Shown here piece after piece: positions 37,527 through 45,762 of a stretch of 64,000 bases of DNA. Each line of letters opens with the position of its first letter. Positions within the stretch are counted from its first letter, which is position 1. The position numbers and the translations under genes were made by a program. The stretch is taken from positions 186,001 through 250,000 of the forward strand of contig NZ_JARBJP010000004.1 of the NCBI RefSeq assembly GCF_029309905.1, given 5' to 3'. Below the pieces are notes generated by a model, which saw nothing but the letters and a program-made list of their open reading frames with translations, was not told the DNA's origin and ran no database searches. The DNA is from Brytella acorum (GTDB taxonomy: Bacteria; Pseudomonadota; Alphaproteobacteria; Acetobacterales; Acetobacteraceae).

Positions 37527-38978
37527 TCAGGAAACTTCGATGACCCTTAGCGTGTTGGTCGAGCCGCGCTCGCCGAAAGGCAGGCCCGCCATTAGCACGA
37601 TCTTGTCGCCGGTTTGGGCAAAATCTTCGCGCCGGGCGAGTTCGACGGCCTGATCGACCAGACCCTCGACTCCGAAAATCGGAATTTCCTGACCGACCGA
37701 CTGGGCGCGGACACCCCACAACAGACAGAGGCGGCGCGCGACGTCATCGTCAGGCGTCAAAGCCAGAACGGGGCAGGTCGGGCGTTCGCGCGCGATTCGA
37801 CGTGCACCCTGACCCGTGGCGGAATAGGCCACGATCGCCGACGCCGAGACCGCTTGTGCCAGCAGCCAGCCGGCTTCCGCGACGGCGCCCGCTGTGGAAC
37901 CGTCATGCTCGGGGCGGAGCACATCGAAACGCGCCCGCCACTCAGGGTCGTTCTCGACCCGGCGCACCACGCGCGCCATGATTTCGACGGCCTCTTTGGG
38001 ATAGTCGCCCGCCGCGCTCTCGGCGGACAGCATGACCGCATCGGCGCCGTCGAATACGGCGTTCGAAACGTCCGAGACTTCGGCGCGCGTCGGGCTGGGA
38101 CTCGTGATCATGCTCTCCAGCATCTGGGTCGCCACGACAACGGGCTTGCCCTGCCGGCGTGCCTCGCGAATGGCCCGCTTCTGGGCCAGAGGCACTTCCT
38201 CGGGCGGCAATTCGACGCCCAGATCGCCACGCGCCACCATCACCGCGTCGGAAAGCGCGACGATTTCCGTCAGCGCATCCATGGCCTTGGGCTTTTCAAG
38301 CTTGGTCATGATCCAGGCGGCGCCATCCACCAGGTCGCGCGCTTCCTGCACGTCTTCCGGACGCTGCACGAAGGAGAGCGCGATATATTCGACGCCCAGC
38401 GACAGCGCGAAAGCGAGATCCTTGCGGTCTTTGGCCGTCAGGGCCGGGATCGGCAGGACCACGTCGGGCACGTTGACGCCCTTGCGGTCCGAAAGCGGGC
38501 CGCCAACCATGACTTCGGTATCGAGGTGGCTGTCGCTCTTGGAGAGGACTTTCAGCCGCAGCTTTCCGTCATCGAGCAGGAGCGACGAGCCCGGCTGGGC
38601 GGCGGCCAGAATTTCGGGATGCGGGAGGCAGACACGGGCGTTGTCGCCCGGCGTGCGGTCCAGATCGAGGCGGAAGTGCTCACCCTTCTGCAGGGTGATG
38701 CGACCATTGGCGAACGTTCCGACGCGCAGCTTCGGCCCCTGCATGTCCGCGAGAATGGCGATCGGACGATCGAGTTCGGCCTCGATATCCCGGATGGTCG
38801 CGTGCCGCTCCGCATGATCGTCATGCGAACCATGAGAAAAATTGAGACGGAACACGTTGGCTCCGGCGAGCGCGAGCGTGCGGATCATTTCACGCGAGGA
38901 GGACGCTGGCCCGAGCGTGGCCACAATCTTGGTTCTGCGAACGGAGGACTCGCGATGATCGCGATCGGAACTCGTCAT
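37527..38978 (-). CDS. pyk: Pyruvate kinase
   Basis: This 483-residue enzyme transfers phosphate from phosphoenolpyruvate to ADP. The N-terminus carries RRTKIVATLGPASSS and NFSHGSHDDH. MVARGDLGVELPPEEVPLAQKRAI and VVATQMLESMITSPSPTRAE are the substrate and metal sites, and SAESAAGDYP marks the barrel end. The C-terminal regulatory domain ends ERGSTNTLRVIEV. Length and motifs are normal. Start ATG 38978 gives a short, Arg/Ser-rich lead before RRTKIV. The next gene on this strand, an SH3 protein, lies 43 bp upstream, so the two may be co-transcribed. Confidence 0.95.
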   Translation of the reverse strand: MTSSDRDHRESSVRRTKIVATLGPASSSREMIRTLALAGANVFRLNFSHGSHDDHAERHATIRDIEAELDRPIAILADMQGPKLRVGTFANGRITLQKGEHFRLDLDRTPGDNARVCLPHPEILAAAQPGSSLLLDDGKLRLKVLSKSDSHLDTEVMVGGPLSDRKGVNVPDVVLPIPALTAKDRKDLAFALSLGVEYIALSFVQRPEDVQEARDLVDGAAWIMTKLEKPKAMDALTEIVALSDAVMVARGDLGVELPPEEVPLAQKRAIREARRQGKPVVVATQMLESMITSPSPTRAEVSDVSNAVFDGADAVMLSAESAAGDYPKEAVEIMARVVRRVENDPEWRARFDVLRPEHDGSTAGAVAEAGWLLAQAVSASAIVAYSATGQGARRIARERPTCPVLALTPDDDVARRLCLLWGVRAQSVGQEIPIFGVEGLVDQAVELARREDFAQTGDKIVLMAGLPFGERGSTNTLRVIEVS

Positions 38979-39021
38979 TTTCTAACTCCCGCCTTGTGTA
39001 GCGAAAATCCTGTTCGAACTG

Positions 39022-39981
39022 TCAGGAAGGTTGGATGACCTCTCCCGGCAGTAGTCCCCAGAACAGTCTTCTCGGCAACCAGCCACTATAACCCTTGACG
39101 ACAACGCGGCACCATCCGGAGCCTTGGGGACATTCCTTTATGTTACCGACCGTCCCAGGTTCCAGGACGGCGACGACGGCGCTGCCTTCGTCCGCACGTG
39201 CGAACAGAATGGAGTCGCCCTTGAGGTCGCGTGCTTCCTGCTCACTGGCGACATGTCCGGTGACACGCGCATCCGCCCGACCGATCACATCGCCTGCTTT
39301 CGCAGAAGCTTCACCCACGGCGGCGGTGCGGCCGGTGGGAGGTTCCCCCGGAATCACGAAGGTGCGCTGCCCCACGAGCGTGGCCTGATGGACCCAGCCT
39401 TTTGTGCCATCGGCATCCTCGACAAGACGCCACACGTCGAATTCCCGCTCGACTTTCACGGGGAGGCCGCGGCGGTGATAGACCCATTCGATCGGATAGC
39501 GCTGACCCGGTCCCTTGCGCATATAGACCTTGTCCGCCCGCATCGCGGCAAAGCGCGGCAGGGGCAGGCCGGTATTGGTGCCCTTGTCCTGCGGCCCTGT
39601 CGTCACGGCGTCGGGCGGCAACTGGTCGGTCGCGTCAGGCGCCACCGCGGCGGCTGTTCCCGCGCCCGCTGCCGCCGCTCCGGCTTTCACGGGCGGGGCG
39701 ACATGAGCGTGGGCATGATGGGGATGACGGGCGGGCGGATCGTCCGCGTGAGCATGAGCGCTGGAGGCCGCCTTCTTGTGATGTCGGCTTTTGTGATGAT
39801 CGCCGTCCGCATGAGCATGAGACTTCGCGGCTGTCGTCTCCCCGCCATGAGCCTTGGCATGGGCGTGCTTCGCGGTGGCGGATTTGCTCTTATGAGTCTC
39901 GGCGTGGGCGGTCGTTCCGGCTGCGACCAGCGACGCCAATGCGACCATGCAGGAAAGAAGACCATAGCGGCGATTCGTCAT
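39022..39981 (-). CDS. Secreted SH3-domain protein with His-rich linker
   Basis: The 319-residue exported protein has a signal peptide (MTNRRYGLLSCMVALASLVAAGTTAHA). A long His/Ala/Lys-rich region follows (about residues 20-100: KHAHAKAHGGE, HADGDHHKSRHHKK, HPHHAHAHVA), then an Ala/Pro spacer. Two bacterial SH3-like domains (about residues 147-215 and 240-318) read YMRKGPGQRYPIEWVYHRRGLPVKV and AVLEPGTVGNIKECPQGSGWCRVVVKGYSGWL. The SH3 part probably binds the cell wall. The His-rich part may bind metals, which is inference. The start at 39981 was chosen because it directly precedes the signal peptide. Confidence 0.75.
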   Translation of the reverse strand: MTNRRYGLLSCMVALASLVAAGTTAHAETHKSKSATAKHAHAKAHGGETTAAKSHAHADGDHHKSRHHKKAASSAHAHADDPPARHPHHAHAHVAPPVKAGAAAAGAGTAAAVAPDATDQLPPDAVTTGPQDKGTNTGLPLPRFAAMRADKVYMRKGPGQRYPIEWVYHRRGLPVKVEREFDVWRLVEDADGTKGWVHQATLVGQRTFVIPGEPPTGRTAAVGEASAKAGDVIGRADARVTGHVASEQEARDLKGDSILFARADEGSAVVAVLEPGTVGNIKECPQGSGWCRVVVKGYSGWLPRRLFWGLLPGEVIQPS

Positions 39982-40056
39982 GGTTGCATGGGTGCCAAGT
40001 TGTCGGCCTGAGAGCAAGGGGGGCGTGCCGGAAGGCGGTGCATGTCTGTCATTGAT

Positions 40057-40434
40057 TCACAGACCGAGGAACGGGCCGTTACCGGCACATTCGAGGAAAT
40101 GAACCGCACCACGGACTTCCACGCCCTCGCATAACGCGGCCGCGTCCAGACCTGTCATGCGCATGCCCGCCTCGCACGCCATGAGCGTGCCTCCGAGATC
40201 GATGACGGCCTGCCGCAGGGTCGTGAAATCCGCCACGCCGCATCTCTGGAGGGCTTCGTCCTGTTCCGCGCCGTGGAGCCGGACCCATGTTTCGGCTGTC
40301 AGGGCGAGAACGCTTTGCCCTCCTGCGAAAAGAAGCACGTCCCGGCCGAGCGAGAGCGCGCTTGCCGCCATGACGAAAGCCTGGTGGGCGCGGGCGAAAG
40401 AGCGGTCGGACAGGGTGATGGCAAGGCGGCTCAT
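40057..40434 (-). CDS. DsrE-family protein
   Basis: This 125-residue protein has the Rossmann-like DsrE/DsrF fold pattern: LAITLSDRSFARAHQAFVMAASALSLGRDVLLFAGGQSVLAL, then a Cys in GTLMACEAGMRM and a second in FLECAGNGPF. Such proteins relay sulfur or act as small peroxiredoxin-like factors in the cytoplasm. The ATG overlaps the stop of the HesA/MoeB gene (ATGA), so it is the second gene of a two-gene operon. A role in sulfur transfer with the adjacent activating enzyme is inferred. Confidence 0.75.
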   Translation of the reverse strand: MSRLAITLSDRSFARAHQAFVMAASALSLGRDVLLFAGGQSVLALTAETWVRLHGAEQDEALQRCGVADFTTLRQAVIDLGGTLMACEAGMRMTGLDAAALCEGVEVRGAVHFLECAGNGPFLGL

Positions 40435-41240
40435 GATGTGTGCTGTTCCGGTCGGGTTTCTCCGCATCCCGGACAGTGAGGGTCGCGCTCCAGCGAAAGA
40501 TATCGAAAGCTGCCTTCCAGCGCGTCCCAGAGCAGGACGCGTCCCTGAAGACTCCGGCCCACACCCGTAATCTCCTTGAGTATTTCCGTGGCGGCCAATG
40601 TTCCGATGACACCCGTGACCGAGCCAAGGATTCCGGCCTGCCCGCATGTCAGTGCGTCGGCCTGTGTCATGTCGGGGTAGAGACACCGGTAACACGGACC
40701 TCCGAATTGCGGACGAAAGGTCGAAAGCTGGCCCTGAAACTGGGAGACGGCGCCCGAAACCAGCGTCTTTCCGGCGCGTACGCAGGCATCCGACACGGTC
40801 TGGCGCGTCGGGAAATTGTCCGATCCGTCAAAAACGAGATCGTAGCCCGCGATCAGGGCGTCCGCCGTAACGCTGTCCACATGGACGTCATGGCCGATGA
40901 CGGTCGTCTCTTCGTTGAGAGCCGTGAGCCGCCGGTGCGCGGCTTCAACTTTGGACGTGCCGATCATGGAACCGTCAAAGACGATCTGACGTTGAAGATT
41001 TGTAAGGTCGACGTGATCGGCATCGACCAGCCCGATCGTTCCAACGCCTGCGGCGGCAAGATAGAGGGCGACCGGCGATCCAAGGCCGCCTGCGCCGATC
41101 AGGAGCACTCTGGCCTTTCGCAGACGCGCCTGTCCGATCGCACCCACCTGCGGCAGCAGGATGTGGCGGGAATATCGTCTGAGTTCATCAGGCGAGAAGT
41201 CCAGGTCGGGCGCGGCAGGATCGTTCATCGGGCCTATCAT
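40431..41240 (-). CDS. HesA/MoeB/ThiF-family adenylyltransferase
   Basis: The 269-residue E1-like enzyme adenylates the C-terminus of a ubiquitin-like sulfur carrier such as MoaD or ThiS. Visible features are RYSRHILLPQVG, the ATP loop LIGAGGLGSP, DGSDNFPTRQTVSD, the catalytic-type Cys in DALTCGQAGILG, and Zn-binding CYRC and CPGC pairs. Start could be ATG 41240 or 41228 (MNDPAAPD). Overlap with the DsrE gene suggests a common sulfur-transfer function. No sulfur-carrier gene is visible next to it. Confidence 0.88.
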   Translation of the reverse strand: MIGPMNDPAAPDLDFSPDELRRYSRHILLPQVGAIGQARLRKARVLLIGAGGLGSPVALYLAAAGVGTIGLVDADHVDLTNLQRQIVFDGSMIGTSKVEAAHRRLTALNEETTVIGHDVHVDSVTADALIAGYDLVFDGSDNFPTRQTVSDACVRAGKTLVSGAVSQFQGQLSTFRPQFGGPCYRCLYPDMTQADALTCGQAGILGSVTGVIGTLAATEILKEITGVGRSLQGRVLLWDALEGSFRYLSLERDPHCPGCGETRPEQHTS

Positions 41241-41451
41241 GATGGCAAGGACGGAAGAAAAGAAGGAATCGGTGTGGTTTTAGTTGAACTTCACGTAATG
41301 ATGATGCCATTCTCCCGCCATGATTAAAACGCCGCGTCCGGACGGGCGATAAGGCCGTTGTCGCTGCCAAACAGGTCGTTCCGCTACAGAAGTGTAGCAT
41401 CCTTCCATGCCGTGAAATGCTTTCAGTTCGAGACATGAGAGACTACAGACC

Positions 41452-42036
41452 ATGAGACGCATCGCCCGCCTTCCACAGATGTCCGCTGCCGGCATTGCCG
41501 TCATGGCCCGGGCGTTGCCGCGAGCCCTTCCCGTTCCCCGTCGGCATCACATGGCTGTCGCGGCATTTCTGGTCGTGGTCGTGACCTATGCTCTCTCTCC
41601 GTTCATGGCGCTGTGGTCGGTCAATGATGCGTTGCTGGCGCACAATGCCGGTGCGCTTTCCAGCCATATCGACTGGAGTGCCCTGAATGCGAACCTCAAG
41701 AAAGACACGATCACCGAAATCCTCGGTCCCCCGCCCACCAATGACGATCTTCCGGATTTCGGGTCGGCCTTTGCCGCGGACGCTGTGTCTCACGCGATCG
41801 ATACGCGGCTGACGCCCAACATGATCCTTGATCTGGCGGCCCGCATGATGCCGCCTTCGAGCCGCAGCGTCTCCTGGACCAGCCTGCTGTCGAGTATCTC
41901 GGCTCACTTTACGGGCCCCGACCGTTTCGAGGCCCGCCTCTACTCCGCGAGCGGCAAGCCGGAAGGCATTTTGCGGATGAAATTCGAGCATTGGCGTTGG
42001 CAGATTACAAGCGTGACGATGCCGAAGGCCGCCTGA
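41452..42036 (+). CDS. DUF2939 membrane-anchored protein
   Basis: The 194-residue protein has one N-terminal membrane helix (MAVAAFLVVVVTYALSPFMALW, residues about 34-55). The DUF2939 pattern follows: SVNDALLAHNAGALSSHIDWSALNANLKKD and a C-terminal FEHWRWQITSV. It is probably anchored in the inner membrane with a periplasmic domain; function unknown. The stop is followed by a strong bidirectional terminator shared with the DUF3126 gene. The 211-bp gap upstream holds no gene. Confidence 0.8.
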   Translation: MRRIARLPQMSAAGIAVMARALPRALPVPRRHHMAVAAFLVVVVTYALSPFMALWSVNDALLAHNAGALSSHIDWSALNANLKKDTITEILGPPPTNDDLPDFGSAFAADAVSHAIDTRLTPNMILDLAARMMPPSSRSVSWTSLLSSISAHFTGPDRFEARLYSASGKPEGILRMKFEHWRWQITSVTMPKAA

Positions 42037-42085
42037 TCTCCATCATCTGCCAGATATCCTTCATCTGAAGGTTCGAGCCGCAAAA

Positions 42086-42122
42086 AAAATCCCCGCCGTT
42101 CCGAGAGGAGCGCGGGGATTTT
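42086..42122. terminator. Bidirectional terminator
   Basis: AAATCCCCGC (ending 42096) pairs with GCGGGGATTT (from 42112) around a 15-base loop. A run of eight A precedes the left arm and T-rich sequence follows the right arm. It sits between the convergent DUF2939 and DUF3126 genes, so it can end both transcripts. Confidence 0.85.
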
Positions 42123-42126
42123 TCGT

Positions 42127-42351
42127 TCAGGCCGGAGGAAGGTCTTCCTCAAGAACGATGATGTTGACGGCGTAGGATACTTCGCCTTCGTCTTCGTCGC
42201 GGTGAATGGTGCCAATCACCTCGTCATGCGCGGAAATTTCGACCGAAAGGCCGGGACGGGGAGGGGCATTGACCCGAAGGCTCGGGGAGCCCAGGAGGCG
42301 GCGCAGCGTGGTTTGCAGTCGCGTGATTTCCGACGCGGAAATGGCGGCCAT
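42127..42351 (-). CDS. DUF3126 small protein
   Basis: The 74-residue protein contains SEITRLQTTLRRLLGSPSLRV, GTIHRDEDEGEVSYAVNIIVLEEDL. This is the characteristic DUF3126 pattern restricted mainly to Alphaproteobacteria; function unknown. The acidic RDEDEGE turn is conserved in the family. Length is complete, and the terminator at 42086-42122 follows immediately. It supports the taxonomic placement of the window. Confidence 0.85.
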   Translation of the reverse strand: MAAISASEITRLQTTLRRLLGSPSLRVNAPPRPGLSVEISAHDEVIGTIHRDEDEGEVSYAVNIIVLEEDLPPA

Positions 42352-42521
42352 GGCATTATGCTTTCGATCTGTGGGACGGACGCTGACGCACGTGCCCTGT
42401 GGTCTCTGCGTCGCTCTGTAGCAGCATCGACCCCGTTCGTGAAACCGGGAAGCGCGACCTTGCCCCGCAATCGCCGCCTTGCGGCCTCAGGACTGTCACA
42501 TGGCCCCTGTCAGATCGCAGC

Positions 42522-42986
42522 ATGGTCGCCAAATCATCCTTCCTCGTCCCGCTCTGGTCCGGCCTGATGCACCTGCTGCCGGTGCACGACAGTGCGCAGG
42601 CCGTTCTGCTGCGCGAAACCGGGCGTTACGAAACACCGCAGACGCTGACCGACGGGCGACGCTGGTCATCCTTTGCGCGCGACCTCGCCGCGGGCAATCC
42701 GGCTCTCGACCCTTCGGTGACACTCACTTTTCTTCATGAGGCTCCGAAGTCCGCCATATCAGGTCTCCAGACAGCCCTGCGTCAGCGTCTCATGCATGAT
42801 GAGCGCGAGGGCCTTCGCCTGCTCGATCCGGCTCACAGAAGCTCATTCGGAGGTCGGGAGGTTTGTGATGGCGGCTCACTCCGTTGGAAGCGCGTCATGG
42901 CGTCGCGTCTCGCGCAGGATCATGATCTGGAGACGGCCTTCCAGCGTCAGGACTGCACGGAAGCCCTTTCCGGCAAGGCACCCTGA
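42522..42986 (+). CDS. Hypothetical protein
   Basis: An open frame of 154 residues from ATG 42522. It reads MVAKSSFLVPLWSGLMHLLPV, then TDGRRWSSFARDLAAGNPALDPSVTLTFLHEAPKSA, and ends with an Arg/Asp-rich tail. I recognise no family and see no strong ribosome binding site, so translation is possible but not certain. It sits alone between the DUF3126 gene and the IclR regulator. The frame also extends upstream of 42522 without a better start. Confidence 0.35.
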   Translation: MVAKSSFLVPLWSGLMHLLPVHDSAQAVLLRETGRYETPQTLTDGRRWSSFARDLAAGNPALDPSVTLTFLHEAPKSAISGLQTALRQRLMHDEREGLRLLDPAHRSSFGGREVCDGGSLRWKRVMASRLAQDHDLETAFQRQDCTEALSGKAP

Positions 42987-43137
42987 CCGCACAAGCTGCT
43001 TCATGACGACAGATTATCGAAGGCATGTCCTAAAATTTATGTGATCGTATCATTTGTGGTGCTATTTATAACTGATCATATGTTATCTGTTGGATCCAGA
43101 TGGTTTCCTGTCCGTCCCTTCCAGCAAGACAGCAGAT

Positions 43138-43926
43138 ATGCATGCCATGTTCCTATCCAGAAACAAGACTGAATGGCCCGCCGGCACTCAGACCCTCGGT
43201 CGTGGTCTCTCCATCGTCCACGCGGTCAGCAACGGCGCCTCGACGCTCACCGAACTGGGACGCGCCGTAGGATGCACGCGCAGCACCACGCAGCGACTGG
43301 CATCCGCGCTATTGCGGCAGGGCTGGCTAAGGCTCAATCCGTCGGGACGTTACGTCCTGGGGCCGCAGTTGTCCCGACTGGCGAGTCAGGCTCAATCCGG
43401 AACGCCGCTGGCTATTCTATGTCGTCCCGTTCTGCAGGATCTTGCGGACCGAACGCGTGACGCCATTCTTCTGGCGTCCCGGGAAGAAGACAGTTTCGAA
43501 TGTCTGGATCGCATCGAGAGCCGAAGAGAGGCCGAGACTCGTTTGCGACCGGGTCAACGCGCGCTCCTCGCCTCGTCGGGTCTGGGGCAGGCGCTGCTGA
43601 TCGACGAGGACGTGGAAGACTGGGCCGATCAGTTTGCCATCGCCTATGGCGAGGACAAGTCGCCCGATGCCTGGATTGACGCGATGCATGCCCATCGTGC
43701 GCGGGGTTGCGTCTTTGATTTCGATGTAAGCGAGGCGGGTTCGCGCAGTGTCGCCGTTCCCTTGCGTGACGGCCACAACACCATTGTTGGCGCGATCTGT
43801 CTGACGGCGCCTTCGGCCTTCATGGGAGAGGCCCGTGTTCGTACGCTCGCGCCGATTGTCATGCATGCGGCTCATGAGATTTCAGCGAAGCTGGGATGGC
43901 AGCCGACCGCCCACGCGGCTGAGTAG
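43138..43926 (+). CDS. IclR-family transcriptional regulator
   Basis: The protein is 262 residues from ATG 43138; a longer TTG start at 43090 would lack family support. The N-terminal winged helix includes GLSIVHAVSNGASTLTELGRAVGCTRSTTQRLASALLRQGWL. The C-terminal ligand domain contains LASSGLGQALLI and DVSEAGSRSVAVPLRDGHNTIVGAICLTAPS. IclR proteins control catabolic genes in response to small acids, but no obvious target flanks it. The AT-rich gap before it (42987-43137) likely holds its promoter. Confidence 0.88.
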   Translation: MHAMFLSRNKTEWPAGTQTLGRGLSIVHAVSNGASTLTELGRAVGCTRSTTQRLASALLRQGWLRLNPSGRYVLGPQLSRLASQAQSGTPLAILCRPVLQDLADRTRDAILLASREEDSFECLDRIESRREAETRLRPGQRALLASSGLGQALLIDEDVEDWADQFAIAYGEDKSPDAWIDAMHAHRARGCVFDFDVSEAGSRSVAVPLRDGHNTIVGAICLTAPSAFMGEARVRTLAPIVMHAAHEISAKLGWQPTAHAAE

Positions 43927-44189
43927 ATCGGAAATCCTGACCTTTCTGGTCGATCGACTTTGAGACGACGCGCTCCGCTGCCTCCATTGTGATCGTTTTT
44001 CTGGTCAGGAGGCGGCTGGTTGATCGATCAAGTGTTTCGTCGCCGGTGGCGCCGGAGTGGTTGGACGCCCTCCCATATAGAATCTCGTGGGGCATGGGTG
44101 TCGCGCTGCACTTGTCATTGACCCGACGCGCCCATTCGGGGGATTCCCTGCAAAGACATTTCACACGAACGACCTATGCGATCCTGTGC

Positions 44190-44507
44190 TCAGAAGCTCG
44201 CGGTGCCGTGGTTGATCAGGAGCAGAAAAAGCTGCCGCAGTCCCGGTACGATAATAAATTGAAGCACCAGCAGCACGACGAGGGGCGAGAAGTCCATCAT
44301 CCCCGTGCGTGGAAGCATGTTGCGAACCGGTGCCAACACGGGCTCCGTGACCCGATTGAAGAAATCGGCTGCCGACCATACAAGCCGGTTTCGCGGATCA
44401 AGGACTCCGAACGCAAGCAGCATGCTTAACAGGCACGACAGAATGAGTGCCCATGTGAAAAGCTTTATGACAAGCATGAGAAGATTGAAAATCGTCAGCA
44501 GAAGCAC
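44190..44507 (-). CDS. YggT-family inner-membrane protein
   Basis: This 105-residue protein has two YggT halves: LLLTIFNLLMLVIKLFTWALILSCLLSMLLAFG with NRLVWSAADFFNRVTEPVLAPVRNMLP, then FSPLVVLLVLQFIIVPGLRQLFLLLI. The family is implicated in membrane-protein assembly and osmotic response. Length is normal for a single-repeat member. It is oriented away from the tRNA-Ala gene. The 263-bp gap (43927-44189) between it and IclR contains no gene I can support. Confidence 0.87.
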   Translation of the reverse strand: MLLLTIFNLLMLVIKLFTWALILSCLLSMLLAFGVLDPRNRLVWSAADFFNRVTEPVLAPVRNMLPRTGMMDFSPLVVLLVLQFIIVPGLRQLFLLLINHGTASF

Positions 44508-44648
44508 GGCATCTGACCTTTGGTCGCGCGGTCGAAGGAGACAGGATCCGAAGAGTAGCCCCGAGCGGTCCCGACCTCAACAGCAGGGTACAGTCTCTCT
44601 TTTGCGCCGGGCATGATCTTCCCGTCCCGGACATCCTCGCGAAGGGAG

Positions 44649-44676
44649 TTGACTTGGGCGAAAACCGGTTTATGTA
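44649..44676 (+). promoter_or_regulatory. Promoter of tRNA-Ala(CGC)
   Basis: TTGACT at 44649-44654 and TATGTA at 44671-44676 are separated by 16 bases. The position, 14 bases before the mature tRNA end, fits a sigma70-type promoter for the tRNA gene. Confidence 0.6.
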
Positions 44677-44690
44677 GCTTAGCGCACCGT

Positions 44691-44766
44691 GGGGCTGTAG
44701 CTCAGATGGGAGAGCGCCTCGTTCGCAATGAGGAGGTCAGGGGTTCGATTCCCCTCAGCTCCACCA
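44691..44766 (+). tRNA. tRNA-Ala(CGC)
   Basis: The 76-nt gene folds as a standard cloverleaf. Acceptor GGGGCTG pairs with CAGCTCC, D stem GCTC with GAGC, and the T stem is AGGGG/CCCCT with TTCGATT loop. The anticodon arm CCTCG-TTCGCAA-TGAGG carries CGC, reading Ala GCG. CCA is encoded. A promoter lies just upstream. No intron interrupts this tRNA, unlike the tRNA-Lys in this window. Confidence 0.95.
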
Positions 44767-45149
44767 TGGTGTTTTTCTCCTTATAAAGGATTGGTTTCGC
44801 GGCCACGTCCACGATGGCGGGATCGGATATCGGCGATAGCCGTTCCATCGACGAGCTTCCTGGCGAGAGGGGCCGCGGCTTCGGAACTCCTGCTGTCCGT
44901 CGCCAGTCTTCATGACTGTCGGATGCTGGAGTCCCTTCCGGATGCGATGCTTTCCATCCAGGGATAAAAAGGACGATGACAGCGTCGCTTCATCGTTCAC
45001 TACAAACGCGAAGCCGATATCGACCTCTCTTTCACGCTGATCGTTTGACCTGCTTCTCCGGCCTCAATCCTAGTGGATTGAGTTTTCCGCGTCCCTGCGG
45101 GATATATCGGAACGATCATCACATTCACGAACTGATAAGAGAGAACTAC
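44767..45149. other. Gap with no supported gene
   Basis: Between tRNA-Ala and the small membrane-protein gene. Short frames exist on both strands, but none has a recognisable motif or ribosome binding site. The last part (45080-45149) is likely the promoter and leader of the next gene, with AAGAGAG just before its GTG. Confidence 0.5.
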
Positions 45150-45530
45150 GTGAGCCGAACGCCACGCGAGTCCGAGCTTGAACTGGCGCAGGCGGACCTG
45201 ACGGACCAGATAAACTCTCTTCATCGCAGCACGACGGCTACGAAAGAAGACTGGGATTTGCTCGCTGTGCGCGCGAAAGCGGTCAATGACCAGCTCACTG
45301 CGATCCGCACGCCTGATGCCCGTCTCACGCAACGGGTGACGATCTATCAGGTCGGGGCCGGGATCACCGTCGCGTTGATTGCGGCGACGACGCTTTACTA
45401 CACGTTCAAGGTTCCCCATGTTAAAGAGGTCTACCTCCAGAAAGGAGAAGTGACATGCAGTCCGACCAAACCCGGTTCATGTATACTGTCTGGATCGGCG
45501 CTGTGGCGCTCGCCGTCATCTACGCCGTAG
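45150..45530 (+). CDS. Small single-helix membrane protein, unknown
   Basis: The 126-residue protein starts at GTG 45150 after an AAGAGAGAAC leader. Residues about 1-55 are charged and helical (SRTPRESELELAQADLTDQINSLHRS), a possible coiled coil. One membrane helix follows (YQVGAGITVALIAATTLYYTF, about 68-88) and then a short outer tail. The last 25 or so residues overlap the next small gene in another frame and look less protein-like (CSPTKPGSCILSGS). No family recognised. It probably forms an operon with the 29-residue protein. Confidence 0.55.
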   Translation: MSRTPRESELELAQADLTDQINSLHRSTTATKEDWDLLAVRAKAVNDQLTAIRTPDARLTQRVTIYQVGAGITVALIAATTLYYTFKVPHVKEVYLQKGEVTCSPTKPGSCILSGSALWRSPSSTP

Positions 45531-45544
45531 CGCTGTTCCACTAG
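45455..45544 (+). CDS. 29-residue membrane microprotein
   Basis: ATG at 45455 follows a strong Shine-Dalgarno (AAAGGAGAAG, 8 bases away). The product begins MQSDQTRFMYTVWIGAVALA and continues VIYAVALFH, a short polar start followed by one membrane helix. It overlaps the end of the previous gene in a different frame. Such short single-helix proteins often act as subunits or regulators of membrane complexes. Function unknown; reality rests on the strong ribosome binding site and the clean helix. Confidence 0.55.
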   Translation: MQSDQTRFMYTVWIGAVALAVIYAVALFH

Positions 45545-45762
45545 AGACGCGACATTCCCCAGACTCCTCTCGCTGCCCATGTCGGCATAAGCGGGAATAC
45601 CGGCCCTGCTGACAAAAGGCTGCGGTCCGCTGCGATGATTGAGCCCGTTTCGAGCGGGAGGTCCGGGATCGGTAAGGTTCGGGGGGTGGACATCCCGTTC
45701 ATCAAGGATGACAGGAATGTCCTTATGGCGGCGTTAGGGAAACGTCGGCCGCCTTTGTCCCG

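Noticed and set aside
43859-44164. 101-codon minus-strand frame after the IclR gene
   Set aside because: No motif, overlaps the IclR end and lacks a ribosome binding site; treated as non-coding.
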